This document shows positions 5,499 to 5,509 of a DNA stretch of 5,509 nt, piece after piece. The notes beneath the pieces are model-generated. The model was not told the DNA's origin. It worked only from the letters and a program-made list of their open reading frames with translations, and searched no databases. The stretch spans positions 1 through 5,509 of the forward strand of contig CAMGAZ010000111.1 in NCBI GenBank assembly GCA_946008205.1. The letters run 5' to 3'. Position numbers and translations under genes: made by a program. Each line of letters opens with the position of its first letter. The first letter of the stretch is position 1. Origin of the DNA: an uncultured Clostridium sp. GTDB taxonomy: Bacteria; Bacillota; Clostridia; TANB77; CAG-508.

Positions 5499-5509
5499 GC
5501 TCATATCTT

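Noticed and set aside
1..5509. CRISPR array, insertion sequence, integrase attachment site or tRNA gene
   Set aside because: I saw no regularly spaced repeats, no transposase or terminal inverted repeats, and no cloverleaf-capable sequence on either strand.

Overview
The window looks like part of a DNA replication and recombination module from a tailed phage or prophage of a low-GC Gram-positive host (Firmicutes, possibly a clostridial lineage). Every supported gene lies on the minus strand. The DNA is AT-rich, genes are tightly packed with overlaps and short gaps, ribosome binding sites are strong AGGAG/AGGAGG types, and promoters are extended -10 types. The host assignment is inferred from these traits and from protein families. 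No integrase, structural gene, tRNA, CRISPR array or insertion sequence is visible.

In the direction of transcription (right to left) there are three blocks. Block A (5509-4809) has promoter P3, two small acidic proteins (53 and 59 aa) joined by an 8-nt overlap, and a very short P-loop protein (92 aa). Block B (4808-2063) has promoter P2, a 123-aa winged-helix-like protein, a 339-aa protein resembling an OB-fold ssDNA-binding protein, and a 334-aa RecA-core ATPase of the Sak4/AAA_24 type. It ends in a GC-rich, potentially structured 3' UTR and a strong intrinsic terminator. Block C (2072-1) has promoter P1, whose -35 lies inside the U-tract of that terminator, then a 227-aa zinc-finger/coiled-coil protein, then a DnaB-type replicative helicase. 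The helicase starts at TTG and runs off the left edge.

The working model is as follows. The OB-like protein coats single strands, the Sak4-like ATPase performs strand annealing or exchange on them, DnaB unwinds the replication fork, and the 227-aa protein directly upstream of dnaB is the best local candidate for a helicase loader or initiator. The winged-helix protein may be a regulator or DNA-binding accessory. Three promoters share an almost identical 15-base core, which suggests coordinated expression.

The most interesting items are the repeated promoter core, the GC-rich structured block after the Sak4-like gene, the strong excess of the tetranucleotide GCGC in this AT-rich DNA, and the undescribed 227-aa protein beside dnaB. 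There is no clear sign of a wholly new defence or mobile system.
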